Below are positions 9,812 to 21,319 of a DNA stretch of 64,000 nt, in pieces. Made by a program: the position numbers and the translations under genes. Origin of the DNA: Hydrangea macrophylla (lineage: Eukaryota; Streptophyta; Magnoliopsida; Cornales; Hydrangeaceae); contig CM066984.1 in assembly GCA_033977485.1 (NCBI GenBank), forward strand, positions 106,859,691 to 106,923,690, written 5' to 3'. How positions within the stretch are numbered: position 1 is the stretch's first letter; the number at the start of each line of letters is the position of its first letter. The notes under the pieces are model-generated. The model was not told the origin of the DNA. It saw nothing but the letters and a program-made list of their open reading frames with translations, and searched no databases.

Positions 9812-12757
9812 AATCAAACAGTTCAGGATGCAACTTTTGAACCTTCTCCTCAAGTTCCCACGTCATATCATTTACTCTCTCGCTCCATTGCACTTTCACA
9901 AGGTTCACTACTTTCCTCCTTAGATACTTCACATCTCAATCGACGATAGTGATAGGGCGAACAACATAGGTGAGATCATTGTTAATCTCAAGCTCTGTCG
10001 GACGAACAATCTGTGTAGGGTCCTTCACACACTTCCTCAACATCGATATATGAAACACATTATGGATTGTCGCCAATGCCGGTGGCAACAATACCCTAAA
10101 GGCCAACTCTCCAACCTTTTCGATGATCTCATAAGGTTCTACAAACCTTGGAACAAGCTTCAATTTCTTACCAAAACGCATCACACCCTTCATCGAAGAT
10201 ACATTCAAGAACACAAAATCTCCAACTTCAAATTCTACACCCTTTCGCTTCTTGTTAGCATAACTCTTTTGCCGACTCTGAGCAGTCTTAATCCTCTCTG
10301 GAATAACACCCACCTTCTCAGTAGTCTCCCGAACCATCTCTGGACCCAAAATAGGTACATCACCTACTTCTGCCCAACACACTGGACACCTACACGACCT
10401 CCCATACAACGCTTCGAAAGGTGCCATTCCTACGCTAGAATGGTAACTGTTATTGTAAGCAAACTCTACCAATGGCAAATGTTCTTCCCAACTACCATCG
10501 AGATTGAGGATACAAGCCCTCAACATATCCTCAAGAATCTGGTTAACCCTCTCAGTCTGTCCATCGGTCTGAGGATGATAAGCAGTACTAAGATCTAACT
10601 GGGTCCCCATAGCCTTCTGAAAACTCTCCCAAAACTCTACCACAAACAACGAATCATGATCAGACACAATCAAGACCGGAGTCCCATGCAAACGTACTAT
10701 CTCTCGAATGTACAACTATGCCAACTTGTCTATCGTACGATGCACACTAATAGGGACAAAATGTGCAGACTTAGTGAGCCGATCCATAATGACCCAAATT
10801 GACTCATTTCCCTTTCTGGACCTCGGTAACCCATCCACAAATTCCATGGAAATGCATTCCCACTTCCACGTAGGTATTTCCAGTGGTTTCAACAAGCCAA
10901 ACGGTTTCTGATGCTCCGCCTTCACCTACTGACACACCATGCACTTAGAAACAAACTTTCCCACATCTCTCTTCATACCTTCCCACCAAAATGTACGCTT
11001 CAAGTCATGATACATCTTGGTCCCACCAGGATATATAGTGTACCGAGACCGATGTGCCTCATCTAACACTTCTCCCTTTAACTCCTTGATATCGGGTACA
11101 CAAAGCCTTCCTCAAAAACATAAACTTCCCTCTAAATCTATAGTCCAATCAGTCGGACATTCATCAAGCAAATCCATAATCAAATCATTGAGATGACTGA
11201 CCAAAACTTTATCTAAACACTACATCTGTCGAATCTTGCTTATTATGGTTGGCTGAACCAACAAACTTCCAATATTCGCCTTCTCACTCTCCCGCACTGG
11301 TTGAATATCATGAGAGGTTAACACCTCAAAAGACTTCCACTCCCTAACCATCATAGAAGCCATCACGCTGTGTTTCTGGCTAAGCGCATCAACCACTACA
11401 TTTCCCTTCCCCGGATGATAAAGAATCTTGAAGTCGTAGCTACTGATGAACTCGACCCATCTTTGTTGTTTCATGTTCAGTTCCTTCTGTGAAAACAAAT
11501 ACTTGAGGATCTTGTGATCTGTATACAACTCAAATCTCTCTCCAAACAGGTAGTGTTTCCACACCTTCAATGTAAACACCACCGCGTCTAACTCTAAGTC
11601 ATGAGTAGGATACCTCCTCTCATGTGGCCTCAATTATCTAGAAGCATACGAAACAACATTTCCTTCCTGCATCAAAATGCAGCCCAACCCAGTCCCACTG
11701 GCATCCGTGAACACTACAAGTTTCCTACCTTCAACCGGAATGGTCAAAATGGGTACAGTGGTCAATCGCTGCTTCAACTCCTTGAATGCCTGCTCACACT
11801 CATCGGTCCACAAAAACTTCACATTCTTACTTGTCAACCTTGTTAAAGGTGCTGCTATGACTGAGAATTTTTCAATGAACCTTCTGTAATACCCAGCTTA
11901 CCCCAAAAAACTCCTCACCTCTATAGGGTTAATATGTTACACCCACTCTTGAACCGCTGCTACTTTTTGAGGGTCTACTGCCATTCCCTGTGCCGAAATA
12001 ACATGACCCAAAAACCTCACAGACGACTCCCAAAAATAACATTTACTAAACTTGGCATATAGTTGATGCTCCCGAAGTGTCTGTAATACAATCTTCAAAT
12101 GTTCCCTATGCTCCTCAAGAGTCCGAGAGTAAACCAATATGTTATCAATGAAAACAACAACAAATCGGTCTAAATATGGCCTGAACAATCGATTCATCAA
12201 ATCCATAAAGAATGCTGGAGCATTAGTCAACCCAAACTGCATCACCAAAAACTCGTACAACCTATACCAAGTACGAAAAGTTGTACGTGGGATACTCTCT
12301 TCCACAACCCCCATTTGATGATATCCCATCCTCAAATCCAACTAAGAAAAGATGGCCGCCCCCTTCAACTGGTCAAGAAGGTCGTCAATCCTAGGCAACG
12401 TATATTTATTCTTAATGGTCACCTTAGTCAGCTCTCTATAATATATGCACATACACAGAGAACCATCCTTCTTCGACACAAAGATAGTTGGAGCTCCCCA
12501 CGGAGAATTACTGGGTCGTATGAACCTGAGTCATACATACCTCAAAATGATTACTCTAATGGCTAAGGAAAAAACAATAACAAATACTGAGATAAAACCA
12601 ACAAAAAAAAAAGGAATTCAACACACCCCTTCTGAAGCATCTCATCAAGTTGCTTCTTCATCTCTCCCAATTCCTTGGGTGCCATACGATATGCTGATTT
12701 TAAAATAGGTGCGGATCCAGGTAAAAGATCAATCCGAAACTCCACCTCTCTCTAATG
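9812..12757 (-). pseudogene. Gy2 decayed pol (RT, RNase H, integrase, chromodomain)
   Basis: Minus-strand Ty3/gypsy chromovirus pol in many broken pieces. RT N-terminal part is at 12745-12620 ([16 protein letters not shown]). About 70 bp of foreign A-rich sequence at about 12543-12615 interrupts RT. RT core is at 12341-11937 (FIDNILVYS in place of the usual FIDD). RNase H is at 11837-11220 (FTDASGTGLGCILMQ). Integrase core is at 10925-9936 ([17 protein letters not shown]), and a chromodomain-like tail runs to about 9812. In-frame stops lie near 9936, 10716, 10926 and 11634, most explainable as C to T changes (CGA to TGA, CAA to TAA). FIDN loses one catalytic Asp. Gag, protease and 5' LTR are missing, so it is dead and truncated near 12757. 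Confidence 0.85.
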
Positions 12758-13543
12758 GCTAAAGAATCACAAGTTTTGATATTAATAATTGGTTAAAAAA
12801 ATATATGGTAATAAAAAAATAAAAAAATAAAAAGGGGAAAAGCCGACATAAAAATGAATGAAAAGAGAAAGAAATGGAAAATCTGGAAATACTCGCATGG
12901 TACTCGTTTGCATTCAGTTCAGCAGATGTTCACAAAATAATAAGAAGAAATGAATAAGAGAAAGCACTCAATGTTCTAGAGAGATTTAAAAAAAAAAGGA
13001 AAAAGAAAAGAGGGGTGTTCATTTTTGAAATATATGTATATATAAACTTGTGAAGGTTCAAAAGAAATTTGGGTCCAAAAGAAGCATAGTTTCAAAGAAA
13101 AGTATGTGATCACAAGCGTTCAAGAATCAATTTTGAATAAAAGGGCGTTTGAAACACTCAAGAAAATTTACGAGTATAATAAACACAGGGGAATGTTCAG
13201 GATTTCATTTAAAAAGCATCGCATTCGTAAATCCTAAGAAAAACGGAAAATTTACGAGCATAAGATTCTTTATTCACAAGAAGTGTTTTAAATTTTGGTT
13301 AACACGAACGGCATTTGGAAGTCTTTGAGAAAAGTCGAAAGGGAAATAAGGGAATTGATACACGTGGAACACCCGAAAGTTCAATAAACATGAGGGAGAA
13401 TAATAAATTATGATTCGTCGAGCATGATATTCATAAAGTTCATGGGAAGTAAGGTGAAATGCAAAATCTTGAATAAAGTACGTATGAAAGCACTACAAAC
13501 ATGGCATTTGCATTTGAAATGAGACATTCAAAGTTATGATTCA
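12758..13543. other. Purine-rich non-coding stretch between Gy2 and the exon-like ORF
   Basis: No domain or long frame is seen on either strand. The sequence is A- and G-rich with loose internal repeats (AAAATTTACGAG at two places). CTCTCTAATGGCTAAAGAAT at its left edge resembles the filler inserted in the Gy2 RT at about 12549. It could be an intron or 3' flank of the exon-like ORF at 13544-13738. Confidence 0.4.
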
Positions 13544-13738
13544 CTATACATTCCATTCATAAAGTTCTAAAAGAAGAAAATTAAAAAAAAAATAAAAGAG
13601 AAAAGGGGGAGCGTTTACCTCGCGCTTGAACGCGCGGACAGACAAGTGCTCATCCGGGTCCCGGAGCAAGAGTGTGGCGTCTGGATGATGAGTGGCCGTA
13701 TACTTGGCCTTCTTCTTTCTCCCCAAACCGCTCGCCAT
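13544..13738 (-). other. Exon-like ORF, unrecognised protein
   Basis: The minus strand has an ATG at 13738 opening MASGLGRKKKAKYTATHHPD and continuing with LLLRDPDEHLSVRAFKREV. The base composition of this coding part is more GC-rich than its surroundings. The frame meets a GAG|GTAAAC sequence near 13613, a plausible donor site, after which it becomes low-complexity. Upstream, CTTTCAG|GTTAGT near 13840 and TTTGACAG|ATT just before the ATG would fit a 5'UTR intron. I do not recognise the protein. It could be the first coding exon of a host gene, or a captured or element-encoded fragment. No downstream exon was identified. Confidence 0.3.
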
Positions 13739-14002
13739 AATCTGTCAAAGAGAAAGAGAGATCCGCGCGTTAAATTCATGAAAAATCCAGAAAAACAACG
13801 AAATGAAAGCAATTAACTGAGTTTTGATCGAGTAGAACTAACCTGAAAGCCCCGATAGATCAATCCAAGCAAGAAAAGAGAATAGGAAAATTTTCTCCAG
13901 AGAGATTTTGGGTTAGAGGGAGTTGAGAGAATGAAACGAATGTAATGAACTCGGCGGTTTAAGCCACTGCCGCTCAATCGCGGCACTTGATTTTTCGTGC
14001 CC

Positions 14003-14084
14003 GACAGTCGGTGAACTGGCGAGCGGCAGTCACTGAATGCTGCAACGGCACTCCGTGAGTGCCGCGCGGCAGTCCGAAAAGTCG
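14003..14084. repeat. GCACTC-type dyads at ~21-bp spacing (Tat1-like cluster)
   Basis: Four dyads of the GCACTCCGTGAGTGCC type start near 14003, 14026, 14048 and 14069, so spacing is 21-23 bp. The same motif and spacing occur in the two Tat1-type LTRs. On the minus strand the cluster sits just upstream of the proposed 5'UTR of the exon-like ORF. Confidence 0.75.
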
Positions 14085-14111
14085 CGTGTGCCGCGATTAA
14101 GTAGGTTCAAA

Positions 14112-15610
14112 TGATGGAAAAATAGGTTTAAATTAAGTTTTAAACCCGCAGCGGAAATAAGTCAAGTTACAAAACTTGTTGGTGTCCACGGATTTACTAC
14201 CCATCAATTCCATAGATGCGTACTACCATAGAGGACAAGAGTTATACCTTAGTGTCTTGAACCCAATTCTGAACTTCAACTTTCAGATGCCTCCACTAGA
14301 TGATCTTCACCCTTATGACTCCTGCGGATGCCTGCCGGAAAGACTAAGGTTGGTGGGAACCCTAATATAGAGTATAGGAAGGTTTGGGAAAACTATTATA
14401 GTTTCTGCAGCTTCTGCGTATAAGAACGACAATCAATCTTTTCCAGAACGCAGCTGCCCTATTTATAGATTTCCATAACCGACCTAAACTTCGACCGATC
14501 GAAGTGACTTCGATCGATCGAACCTTCGATCGATCGAACATCCTAGATCGATCGAACCTGCCATGACCTCAATCGATCGAACATACTTCAATCGATCGAA
14601 CTTGTCTTGATAGCTTCCTCAAGTGTCTTTCCAAGCATCCTGGCGGAGCTAAGAGTGGGACCTCCTAGGCTCTTTATTGTTGGCTCAGACCAGTTTGTTA
14701 ATTACCATGACCAAACTCTTTGATCAGCAAACTAACTAACTGGTCAGTTAACGTTTACTCCACTATAAAACGATAACTGAACTCCAACGTAAAAGAACAT
14801 ATCCGAAGCGATGACTAGACTTGTATGGTGTACTAATGTCCCTCTACCGTCAGCATTCGCAATCATATTCAGGTAGTCGGATAACTGTTACTGTCAACCT
14901 GAATCATAATTACTTCTTGTATTCCTTGAGTCCCATTCACCTCTCATGATTACCAAACATGTCGATAACTATTATCAACAAGACTGCAGTTCTCAGTAAT
15001 CAACTTGGTGACATTCTCAAGGGAATGCTTACTCTGAATCAGAGGGTAGATTCTATCTTGACAATATATGTTCACAACCCCGTGAACATGACATACCCAA
15101 GATACCCAGGTGTTGATCTTCTATAGACCTCACTGATTGGTAAGTCAAAGCAGCCATGTCCACAGTCTGTGTTCATAATCGTCTCAAGATTGAGAACACG
15201 TACCTTATACAAGTTATGAGTTCCTATCGACTGTTTGACAGTTTTGAATGTCAATAGGAAAGCTCAGGTCCGTCAATGCACTATAAGCACTAGCATACTA
15301 ACCAAGAGTCACACTCTAGTGATTGAGATTTATCACTCCATCCAATGGTAGTTAATGATGCTACAGTGTATACCTAATGAGATATCCAGTCTCATCATCC
15401 ACTGTGACAAGCTTTAAGTATCAAAGAATAGTAATTCGTATCTCGTCGTATGTATCTCATACACACACGAAATACTTACTATGATACTTATGGATTAAAC
15501 AATCATCTCATGAAAGAAACATACAAAATGAAATGTAAAGCTGATATCCATATATTAAAAATGCTAATGTCTAATACATATAGTAATGGTTTGAGGGCAC
15601 AAACCCAACA
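14112..15610 (-). repeat. Co1 3' LTR
   Basis: Starts TGATGGAAAAATAGG and ends AAACCCAACA on the plus strand, matching 21320-22819. On the minus strand a TATA box (TCTATAAATAG) lies at about 14459-14469. A palindrome cluster is immediately upstream of it. Confidence 0.92.
14492..14602. repeat. TTCGATCGATCGAA palindrome cluster, Co1 3' LTR
   Basis: Six copies of the TCGATCGATCGA dyad, some degenerate, start at 14492, 14511, 14527, 14545, 14570 and 14589 (spacing 19, 16, 18, 25, 19). They lie about 25-140 bp upstream of the minus-strand TATA box, the enhancer position of U3. Confidence 0.85.
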
Positions 15611-15623
15611 AACTCCCACTTGC
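15611..15623 (-). other. Co1 polypurine tract
   Basis: Minus strand reads GCAAGTGGGAGTT directly before the LTR start TGTTGGG, the expected place for plus-strand priming. Confidence 0.7.
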
Positions 15624-15625
15624 AC

Positions 15626-17635
15626 TCACAACCATACAGGATTACATCTGAGACCTAGACTATCTAGATGACGATCAAAGACCTTCTGTGGCAAGGCCTT
15701 TGTAAACGGATCAGCAAGATTGTCAGCGGTGGCAATCTTGGTGACAGTAACATCTCCACGTTGAACAATATCTAGGATAAGATGATATTTCCGCTCTACG
15801 TGCTTTCCCTTTCCGTGGTTCCTTGGCTCCTTGGACTGAGCCACTGCCCCACTATTATCACAATAAAGCGTAATAGGTGACAGCGACGCTGGTACCACCT
15901 CGAGCTCCATAAGGAACTTCTTGAGCCAAACAGCTTCCTTTGCGGCTTCGCAAGCAGCCACATACTCAGCTTCTGTAGTTGAGTCTGCAATGCATTTCTG
16001 CTTAATGCTCCTCCAACTGACAGCACCACCTCCCAAGGTAAAGAGATGACCGGATGTCGACTTCCTCGAATCTTTATCTGACATAAAGTCCGAGTCAGTG
16101 TATCCCACTGGAATTAACTCACTTCCACCGTACATAAGCATATAATCTTTAGTTCTTCTCAAGTACTTAAGAATGTGCTTGACGGCTGTCCAGTGCTCTG
16201 GACCTGGATTCGACTGATATCTACTAACCATGCCAACGGCAAAGCAGATATCTGGTCTAGTACATAACATCGCATACACGAGACTCCCCACTGCTGAAGC
16301 ACAGGGAATTCCTGTCATGCGATTCCTCTCCTCCTGTGTCTTTGGACACTGGTCCTTGGAGAACGCTAAACCATGCCTGAAAGGTAATAAACCTTTCTTC
16401 GAATTATCCATTGAAAACCTAGTTAGCACTTTATCGATATAACCAGCTTGAGATAATCCCATTATCTTTCGCTTACGATCCCGAAAGAGCTTTATCCCTA
16501 GAATATAGCTCGCCTCTCCTAGATCCTTCATATCAAAAGTACTAGCTAGCCAAACCTTGACTGTTGACAATGCCGCTACATCATTTCCAATGAGTAGAAT
16601 GTCGTCAACGTAAAGCACAAGAAAAGCCACTACTTTCCCTTCACACTTCTTGTATACACAAGGTTCATCCAGATTCTGTATGAAGCCAAACGACTTGACC
16701 GCTTGGTCAAATCGGATGTTCCAACTCCTAGATGCCTGCTTAAGCCCATAAATGGACTTTTGCAACTTGCATACCAAGTTACCTTTCCGACCAGCTATGA
16801 ACCCTTCTGGTTGTTGCATAAAGATGTCCTCCTCAAGATTGCCATTCAAGAATGCAGTCTTGACGTCCATCTGCCATATCTCATAATCTAGGCATGCAGC
16901 AATGGATAAGAGTATCCTGATGGACTTGAGCATGGCCACCGGCGAGAAGGTTTCCTCATAGTCAATGCCCTCCCTCTGAGTATAACCTTTCGCTACAAGC
17001 CTTGCCTTAAAGGTCTCAACCTTTCCATCAGATCCTCTTTTCCTCTTGTAGACCCACTTACAGCCAATGGGTTTAATATTGGCTGGAAGTTCTACAAGAT
17101 CCCAGACCTGATTGGAATCCATAGATTCCAATTCAGCCTTCATAGCTTTAACCCAATGAGCTGAATCAACATCAGCCATTGCCTCTTCGTATGTGGCAGG
17201 ATCAGATTCAGATTCTATGGAGACAGCTTCAAAAACTTCTCCTAAGAACATGTATCTATCAGGCTGGCTGATAATCCTCCCACTACGACGAGGTACTGGT
17301 ACGAAAATAGGTGAAGAAGTGGTATTTTCTTGATTTACTTCGTTATTAACTACGGGTTGGACTGAGGGCTCTCCCTCTATCTCTCTCAGATCTATCATTC
17401 CCTTAGGTTTATGGTTCATGATATAATCATCCTCCAAGAAAATAGCATTCATACTGACGAACACTTTCTGTTCTCTTGGATCATAAAAATACCATCCATA
17501 AGTACCCTTTGGATACCCCACGAAGTAACATACTTCCGATCTAGAATCCAATTTGCTCATCTTTCCTTTCAGCACATGTGCCGGATACCCCCATATCCGG
17601 AGATGTTGCAAAGAAGGCTTGCGCCCAATCCACAT
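15626..17635 (-). CDS. Co1 pol: integrase C-terminus, reverse transcriptase, RNase H
   Basis: 669 codons. Residues 1-60 are the integrase C-terminal part (GYPKGTYGWYFYDP). RT covers about 180-430, with GCKWVYKRK, KTAFLNG, YGLKQASR and the catalytic YVDDILLIG at 342-350. RNase H covers about 500-640 (GYTDSDF, STSGHLF, STTEAEYVA, YCDNSGAV). The listed start is only the first Met after an in-frame TAA at 17666-17668, where the family normally has a Tyr codon before ILNLVPSK. It is therefore the continuation of the upstream gag-integrase frame. The domain order INT-RT-RH identifies Ty1/copia. Residues needed for catalysis in RT and RNase H are intact. Confidence 0.92.
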   Translation of the reverse strand: MWIGRKPSLQHLRIWGYPAHVLKGKMSKLDSRSEVCYFVGYPKGTYGWYFYDPREQKVFVSMNAIFLEDDYIMNHKPKGMIDLREIEGEPSVQPVVNNEVNQENTTSSPIFVPVPRRSGRIISQPDRYMFLGEVFEAVSIESESDPATYEEAMADVDSAHWVKAMKAELESMDSNQVWDLVELPANIKPIGCKWVYKRKRGSDGKVETFKARLVAKGYTQREGIDYEETFSPVAMLKSIRILLSIAACLDYEIWQMDVKTAFLNGNLEEDIFMQQPEGFIAGRKGNLVCKLQKSIYGLKQASRSWNIRFDQAVKSFGFIQNLDEPCVYKKCEGKVVAFLVLYVDDILLIGNDVAALSTVKVWLASTFDMKDLGEASYILGIKLFRDRKRKIMGLSQAGYIDKVLTRFSMDNSKKGLLPFRHGLAFSKDQCPKTQEERNRMTGIPCASAVGSLVYAMLCTRPDICFAVGMVSRYQSNPGPEHWTAVKHILKYLRRTKDYMLMYGGSELIPVGYTDSDFMSDKDSRKSTSGHLFTLGGGAVSWRSIKQKCIADSTTEAEYVAACEAAKEAVWLKKFLMELEVVPASLSPITLYCDNSGAVAQSKEPRNHGKGKHVERKYHLILDIVQRGDVTVTKIATADNLADPFTKALPQKVFDRHLDSLGLRCNPVWL

Positions 17636-17683
17636 CTCTCGTGGTGTCCTGGGAACAGATTTGCTTGGTACTAGATTTAGTAT

Positions 17684-19303
17684 TTATGCAGCGGTTTCCA
17701 AAGCATAACCCCAAAGGAATAATGGCAACTCAGAATAACTCATCATTGACCTAGTCATGTCTAAAAGAGTCCGATTCCTTCTCTCCGCTACACCGTTCTG
17801 CTGAGGTGTACCAGGTGCAGTCAACTGTGACAGAATCCCATTCTGTACGAGGTGATCAATAAACTCATTAGAGAGGTACTCGCCACCTCGATCAGATCGA
17901 ATGACCTTGATATGTGTGCCCAATTGCTTCTCCACTTCAGCCCTAAACTCTTTGAACTTTTCAAAGGCTTCAGACTTGTGCTGCATTAGGTACACATATT
18001 CATACCTGGAGTGGTCATCAGTAAATGTTATGAAATACTCATAACCACCCCTTGCTCTAATATTTATTGGTCCACACACATCAGTATGAACTAATTCCAA
18101 CAATGCATTGGTTCTATTGCCCTTTGCAGGAAAGGGCCTTTTGGTCATCTTACCCTCTAAACAAGACTCGCAGACTTCCATTGGTTCGAGAACCAATTCG
18201 CCTAAGACCCCTTCTTTGACTAGTCTGCCAATCCTATTTAGATTGATATGACCAAGCCTCATATGCCAAAGCCTTGTTGGATTAGTGGAAGGTCTCTTTC
18301 TTTTAGATGGTACAGTTACCACTGAGTTATTAAGTTCCGTGCAAGAATCTTTAGAAATATTGGGAGTAATCACATACAAACCATTTGATTTAACACCAGA
18401 ACATATAAAAGAACTATTTCTTTTAATCACAACTTCAGTTCCAAAATGAAAAGAATAACCATTATTCGATAAATTGGAAACTGAAATTAAATTACGTCTC
18501 ATTGAAGGGACGTAAAGTACATCTGATAAAATCAAAACTTTATTGTCTAGAAATTCTAAAACTACGACTCCTATAGCAACCGCAGAAACGGTTGCACTAG
18601 AACCTAGAGTGAGTACGATTTTCCCATCACTGCACCTCCTGGTTGATCTGAACCCCTGCAATGAATTACAGATATGGTTAGTCGCACCAGAATCAATGCA
18701 CCAAGTGTTTGAAGTATCCGTTATAAAACTTACTTCAATCACATGTGATTCAATCATACCTTGAACTCTTGTAGCTAAGAATTCTGGACAATTCCTCTTC
18801 CAGTGGCCCTTCTCACCGCATTGGAAACACTTTCCTTTGCCTTGGCCACCCACATTCCCTTTGCCCTTACCTTTTCCCTTAGATTTTGCAATCTTAGGGA
18901 CTGGTCCAACACTTGAACCACCAGTGCTAGCTTTCTTCTTCCCTTTCTTTCCTTTTGACACAGATCGGGAAGAGGAAGCGCTTTTCTCAACGTTTAAAAT
19001 GCTGCCCCCAGGCTTGATCACCCCTTCCGCTGCCAATAAAGAGCTCATCAATTCGCTCATTGAAAAATCCATTTTATTCATATTATAATTCAGTTTAAAT
19101 TGAGCGAATGATGGCGACAGCATATTGAGGATCATATCAACTTGGGTCTGTGCATCGATGTTGGCACCTAGGGTCTCCAGCTCGTTTAAATAACCAATCA
19201 TTTTCAAAACATGTTCTTTGACTAGAGTCCCTTCCGACATCTTAGCACTCATTATCTTCTGCATAGCTACCTGTCTGGCAGGCCTGCCATGCTCCCCAAA
19301 CAT
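17684..19303 (-). CDS. Co1 gag C-terminus, protease and integrase
   Basis: 539 codons. Residues 1-150 are the end of the copia gag, with a Lys/Gly-rich linker. A zinc knuckle with Cys 159, 162 and 172 follows (CFQCGEKGHWKRNC). Protease starts at DSGATNHI (Asp 204). The integrase zinc-binding set is His 347, His 352, Cys 378 and Cys 381, and the catalytic DDE triad is Asp 408, Asp 471 and Glu 507 (PQQNGVAERRN). The frame begins after an in-frame TAG (from CAG) near 19353 and stops at a TAA near 17667. Both breaks are single-base changes in what was one polyprotein with the ORFs on either side. Confidence 0.92.
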   Translation of the reverse strand: MFGEHGRPARQVAMQKIMSAKMSEGTLVKEHVLKMIGYLNELETLGANIDAQTQVDMILNMLSPSFAQFKLNYNMNKMDFSMSELMSSLLAAEGVIKPGGSILNVEKSASSSRSVSKGKKGKKKASTGGSSVGPVPKIAKSKGKGKGKGNVGGQGKGKCFQCGEKGHWKRNCPEFLATRVQGMIESHVIEVSFITDTSNTWCIDSGATNHICNSLQGFRSTRRCSDGKIVLTLGSSATVSAVAIGVVVLEFLDNKVLILSDVLYVPSMRRNLISVSNLSNNGYSFHFGTEVVIKRNSSFICSGVKSNGLYVITPNISKDSCTELNNSVVTVPSKRKRPSTNPTRLWHMRLGHINLNRIGRLVKEGVLGELVLEPMEVCESCLEGKMTKRPFPAKGNRTNALLELVHTDVCGPINIRARGGYEYFITFTDDHSRYEYVYLMQHKSEAFEKFKEFRAEVEKQLGTHIKVIRSDRGGEYLSNEFIDHLVQNGILSQLTAPGTPQQNGVAERRNRTLLDMTRSMMSYSELPLFLWGYALETAA

Positions 19304-19417
19304 CTTTTTCAGGGATTCGATAATGTCACTGGCGGAATTGTTAGACTGCTATTGGTGTTGTAACACATTAGCCATAGAAGCCAATATGTAACAATGAGTC
19401 ATCCCATTCGACTTTTT

Positions 19418-19615
19418 TCATTTATCAAACTCGCGTCTAGCAGTAGCCGAAGCATTTGCAGCGGGTTCTTCTGGGCATGGGGTGGTGAGGACATATATGT
19501 GATCCTCTGCAGTTAAAACGATATCAAGATTACGTTTCCATTCAGTGTAGTTGTTTCCAGTTAACTTGTTTTGAGTGAGTATGGTGGCAAGTGGACTAAA
19601 TGCAGATCCAGACAT
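19418..19615 (-). CDS. Co1 gag N-terminus
   Basis: 65 codons starting MSGSAFSPLATILTQNKL, the usual opening of a plant copia gag (LTGNNYTEWKRNLDIVL). The frame is cut by TGA where the family has Trp after DK, then continues as KKSNGMTHCYILASMANVL before the TAG near 19353. The ATG is 1.7 kb from the primer site, so the element has a long untranslated leader. Confidence 0.88.
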   Translation of the reverse strand: MSGSAFSPLATILTQNKLTGNNYTEWKRNLDIVLTAEDHIYVLTTPCPEEPAANASATARREFDK

Positions 19616-19619
19616 TATG

Positions 19620-21303
19620 ATTTACTGTAAAAATCAAAACAAAATAAATATGGATATCAGAATTTGACAGTTTGAAATAAAAGAATCCTTTTAAAACTCT
19701 TATTTTAAAATAAAGTCGCCGGAATATCGAAACGAAAGAATAAAGCCTCCGTGTGGTGGTCAATGTTCAATCTTTCGATTTATCATAACTTATCCGCTAT
19801 GCAACTCTTGCAAAACAAGTTATGACTTCCGAACCTATTTGATCTCTAAGTTTCTGAATAATGCCCCGTGTGGGATCCCTTATCCATAGCTTAGCTAGTG
19901 TGTACCATTAACTAGGATCTAATCACAACCGTCTCAAGTAGCGCCTCCGTGTGGTGGTCACCCTCTAACACGTCTTGATTGATCCTATCAAAAGAAGTTC
20001 ACATCTAGTAACCAATGAGTAATGCACCCTCCGTATGGAATGATCACCCCTAGCGAGGTGACAGAGAATGCACCACTCATCTTACAGTGAACCGTTAATG
20101 GAAGATCATGGGTGTAATTAATAAGACCCTCTCCCACTAGATTTAGTAAAAAGGATTTTGCTTTTTGAGAAAATCTGTTTCTACACACTTCCCATAAACA
20201 TCTAATGTTTACTAATGTGTTGAAAATGGTTTTTGAATTTTATTTTAGAAAACTTGTTTTGCGTGCATGCAACAATGTATTATACGCCAATCACAAACCA
20301 AGCACATAAAACAAAAAACTAAAATGAAATATAGGCATTCAAACAATGCCTCTATCTCCCACGGCTCTGTCTCCATAGAACCACCTTCTTGGTTTGGTCG
20401 CCTCCAGCTCCATCCCATGGACAACGGCTCCTTGCTCCATCTTCATGGAAATTCTAATTCTATTACATTGGACCTATGCTTCTTTTGAAGCTTATAATTT
20501 ATCTAGAAAAAGGAAATAGCAAGAATTGAAATAAAAGGCTAGGGAAACCGGTGCGACTTTCCTTTTCGTAGGATTGAAGTCGCAGCGCCCTTTACATATG
20601 CCTTACAACCAAACCAAAAATCAAAACAACACACCAATCTCAAAACATTTGAATACAAAAAATAAATGCTCTTGGTGCCATGGGAGATAGCGACTAACTT
20701 TCGCTGCAAAAGGGTTAGTCGAACACACATCCACGCATATATATAACAAATATATAACTATTGGAACCCCTAATTGATTCGCACAGTATATAAACTCTTT
20801 ACATACTGAATTAGAACTCAAAACAGCATCTATCTTCTCTGTCACAGTTCGATCGATCGAAGCCCGTTAGATCGCTCGAACCTTCGATCGATTGAACATT
20901 GTTCAATCGCTTGAACATTCTGTTTCACATAATAATTTGAAAATTTTACAGAATATTTTAAAATTAAAGTTTTTAATTTCAAAACTCTTAAAAAACTGTG
21001 AAATAGAGAACCTGACAAAGTATCTGTCTCGATCGGTCTAACTTCATTCGATCGATCGAACACCAGACAATTTCGATCGATCGAAGACTGTTCGATCGCT
21101 TGAGAACAGAGTATGTTCGATCGATCGAAATATGTTCGATCGATCGAACCCGCCTTGCATCCTATGCAATCACAGATTTGTATACTGCTGCGATAACACT
21201 GCAGAAACAGATCAGTGACGATGCAGTTTCGAAAATAGTTCTAAAATCAACATGCAAATCAAAATAGTGTTCCAAAAATGCATCTATAGATCCAAACGAG
21301 CGT
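19620..21303 (-). other. Co1 untranslated leader
   Basis: No coding frame. The first part holds spaced copies of CTCCGTGTGGTGGTCA (near 19747 and 19945) with variants near 19864 and 20029. The part next to the primer site holds a second TCGATCGATCGA palindrome cluster (20850-21147). Confidence 0.75.
20850..21147. repeat. TTCGATCGATCGAA palindrome cluster in the Co1 leader
   Basis: Two groups. Starts are 20850, 20869, 20885, 20904 (spacing 19, 16, 19), and then 21030, 21049, 21074, 21093, 21118, 21137 (spacing 19, 25, 19, 25, 19). The second group has the same alternation as the unrelated Gy4 LTR cluster. Confidence 0.85.
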
Positions 21304-21318
21304 GGCTCTGATTACCAA
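21304..21318 (-). other. Co1 primer-binding site
   Basis: Minus strand reads TTGGTAATCAGAGCC, one base longer than the initiator tRNA-Met site TGGTATCAGAGC. It lies one base from the LTR edge. Confidence 0.75.
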
Positions 21319-21319
21319 T

